A program made the translations under genes and the position numbers. Under the pieces are notes generated by a model. That model was not told the DNA's origin. It did no database searches and worked only from the letters and a program-made list of their open reading frames with translations. Positions 63,292-64,000 of a stretch of DNA of 64,000 nt are shown here, piece after piece; within the stretch, counting starts at the first letter, position 1, and the number at the start of each line of letters is the position of its first letter. The stretch is from Microvirga splendida (GTDB lineage Bacteria; Pseudomonadota; Alphaproteobacteria; Rhizobiales; Beijerinckiaceae), in assembly GCF_016427565.1 (NCBI RefSeq), contig NZ_JAELXT010000001.1, positions 186,001 to 250,000 of the forward strand. The letters are read 5' to 3'.

Positions 63292-64000
63292 CCCATCAAG
63301 CCGGCGAGGCCCTGTCGCTTCTTCCCCTGAACGAGGCCAATCCGACGCCTCTCTATCTCCAGCTACAGCAATCCATCGAGGAAGCGGTGCGCAAGGGCGC
63401 GCTCAAGGCCGATGCAGCCCTGCCCGGAGAGCGGGATCTTGCCAAGCAGCTCGGCATTTCGCGCGTCACCGTGCGCAAGGCCATCACGGGCCTCGTGCAG
63501 AAAGGCGTGCTCGTTCAGCGCTGGGGCTCAGGCACCTTCATCGCGCAGCAGATGCGGCTGGAGCAGCCCCTGTCCCGCCTGTCGAGCTTCACGGACGACA
63601 TGTCGGCCCGCGGCCTGAAATCCTCGGCCGTGATGCTGAGCCGGTCGACAGGGCAGGCCTCGACGGACGAGCTGATGGCGCTCGGTCTCTCGCCCGGCGA
63701 CCGGGTGAGCCGCGTCAATCGCCTGCGCCTGGCGAACGGCATTCCCATGGCCATCGAGAACGCCGTCATCCCGTCTCGGGTTCTGCCGGATCCCTCCCTG
63801 GTGCAGCAATCCCTTTATGCAGTGCTGCACGAGAAGGGCTTCATGCCGACGCGCGCCCTTCAGCGGCTGCACGCAGTGCTCCTGACAGAGGAACAGGCTT
63901 CGCTCCTCGGCGTTCCGCCCCAGAGCCCGGCGCTTTATATCGAGCGCCGGTCGTTCACGGCCACCGGTGAAGTGGTCGAATTCACCTCGTCCTACTACCG
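63288..64000 (+). CDS. GntR family regulator with UTRA domain (3' truncated by window edge)
   Basis: The frame runs open from the ATG at 63288 to the last base, giving 237 residues with no stop. An N-terminal winged helix has TPLYLQLQQSIEEAVRKG near 20-37, LPGERDLAKQLGISRVTVRKAI near 45-66 and RWGSGTFIA near 77-85. A UTRA effector domain follows (FTDDMSARGLKSSAV near 100, RLRLANGIPMAIENAVI near 145). The UTRA domain usually binds a sugar phosphate such as GlcNAc-6-phosphate. It overlaps the kinase gene by four bases and likely controls the divergent importer. Confidence 0.92.
   Translation, partial: MTHQAGEALSLLPLNEANPTPLYLQLQQSIEEAVRKGALKADAALPGERDLAKQLGISRVTVRKAITGLVQKGVLVQRWGSGTFIAQQMRLEQPLSRLSSFTDDMSARGLKSSAVMLSRSTGQASTDELMALGLSPGDRVSRVNRLRLANGIPMAIENAVIPSRVLPDPSLVQQSLYAVLHEKGFMPTRALQRLHAVLLTEEQASLLGVPPQSPALYIERRSFTATGEVVEFTSSYY

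Overview
The window reads as chromosome from a high-GC alphaproteobacterium of the order Hyphomicrobiales, possibly a Microvirga or Methylobacterium relative. That placement is inferred from gene content (PrkA/YeaH/SpoVR trio, ChvI-era rhizobial-type ABC systems, HlyU-like and DUF6152-type small proteins, 57-residue basic protein) and codon style, not from a marker gene. No rRNA, tRNA, CRISPR array, transposase or phage gene was seen. About 56 protein genes are called, including a 5'-truncated gene at the left edge and a 3'-truncated regulator at the right edge.

Left part (1-9 kb): a polyprenyl-phosphate-arabinose-like pathway. The tail of a UbiA-type phosphoribosyltransferase, a GtrA-like protein, a DprE1-like oxidase and a DprE2-like reductase lie in the order known from mycobacteria. 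They are followed by three tandem, overlapping, paralogous multi-spanning membrane proteins of about 540 residues, and by a convergent GT87-type glycosyltransferase. The arrangement resembles a small version of the mycobacterial dprE1-dprE2-aftA-embCAB locus.

9-26 kb: a YihY/BrkB protein, then a large glycan locus. A leftward set makes nucleotide sugars (UXS-like decarboxylase, a CDP-paratose 2-epimerase-like SDR, another epimerase) and carries four translationally coupled glycosyltransferases. A divergent rightward set holds inositol-3-phosphate synthase, a histidine phosphatase, a CgeB-type glycosyltransferase, a sugar nucleotidyltransferase, a methyltransferase and a glycosidase whose halves appear circularly permuted. 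A Gfo/Idh/MocA oxidoreductase and a zinc-type dehydrogenase close the region. The leader of the inositol synthase gene contains three related 10-13 base segments that can form two mutually exclusive RNA pairings.

26-45 kb: general physiology. The stress operon prkA-yeaH-spoVR, an alcohol dehydrogenase, an unusual two-part protein (phosphoribosyltransferase-like plus kinase-like), a second BrkB protein, a catalase, an HlyU-like protein, DUF6152/DUF6644-type envelope proteins, a lytic transglycosylase, a CYTH-like protein, and a two-gene lower Weimberg pathway (2-keto-3-deoxypentonate dehydratase and alpha-ketoglutarate semialdehyde dehydrogenase).

45-64 kb: a LOG-family protein, chromate resistance genes chrB-chrA, an SDR and a dihydrodipicolinate-synthase-family enzyme, a small basic protein, a lone Hsp70-like protein, Tex, two tandem palindromic repeats, a TPP riboswitch controlling thiBPQ, and a sugar ABC importer operon. 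Divergent from the importer is a BadF-type sugar kinase overlapped by a GntR/UTRA regulator that runs off the window.
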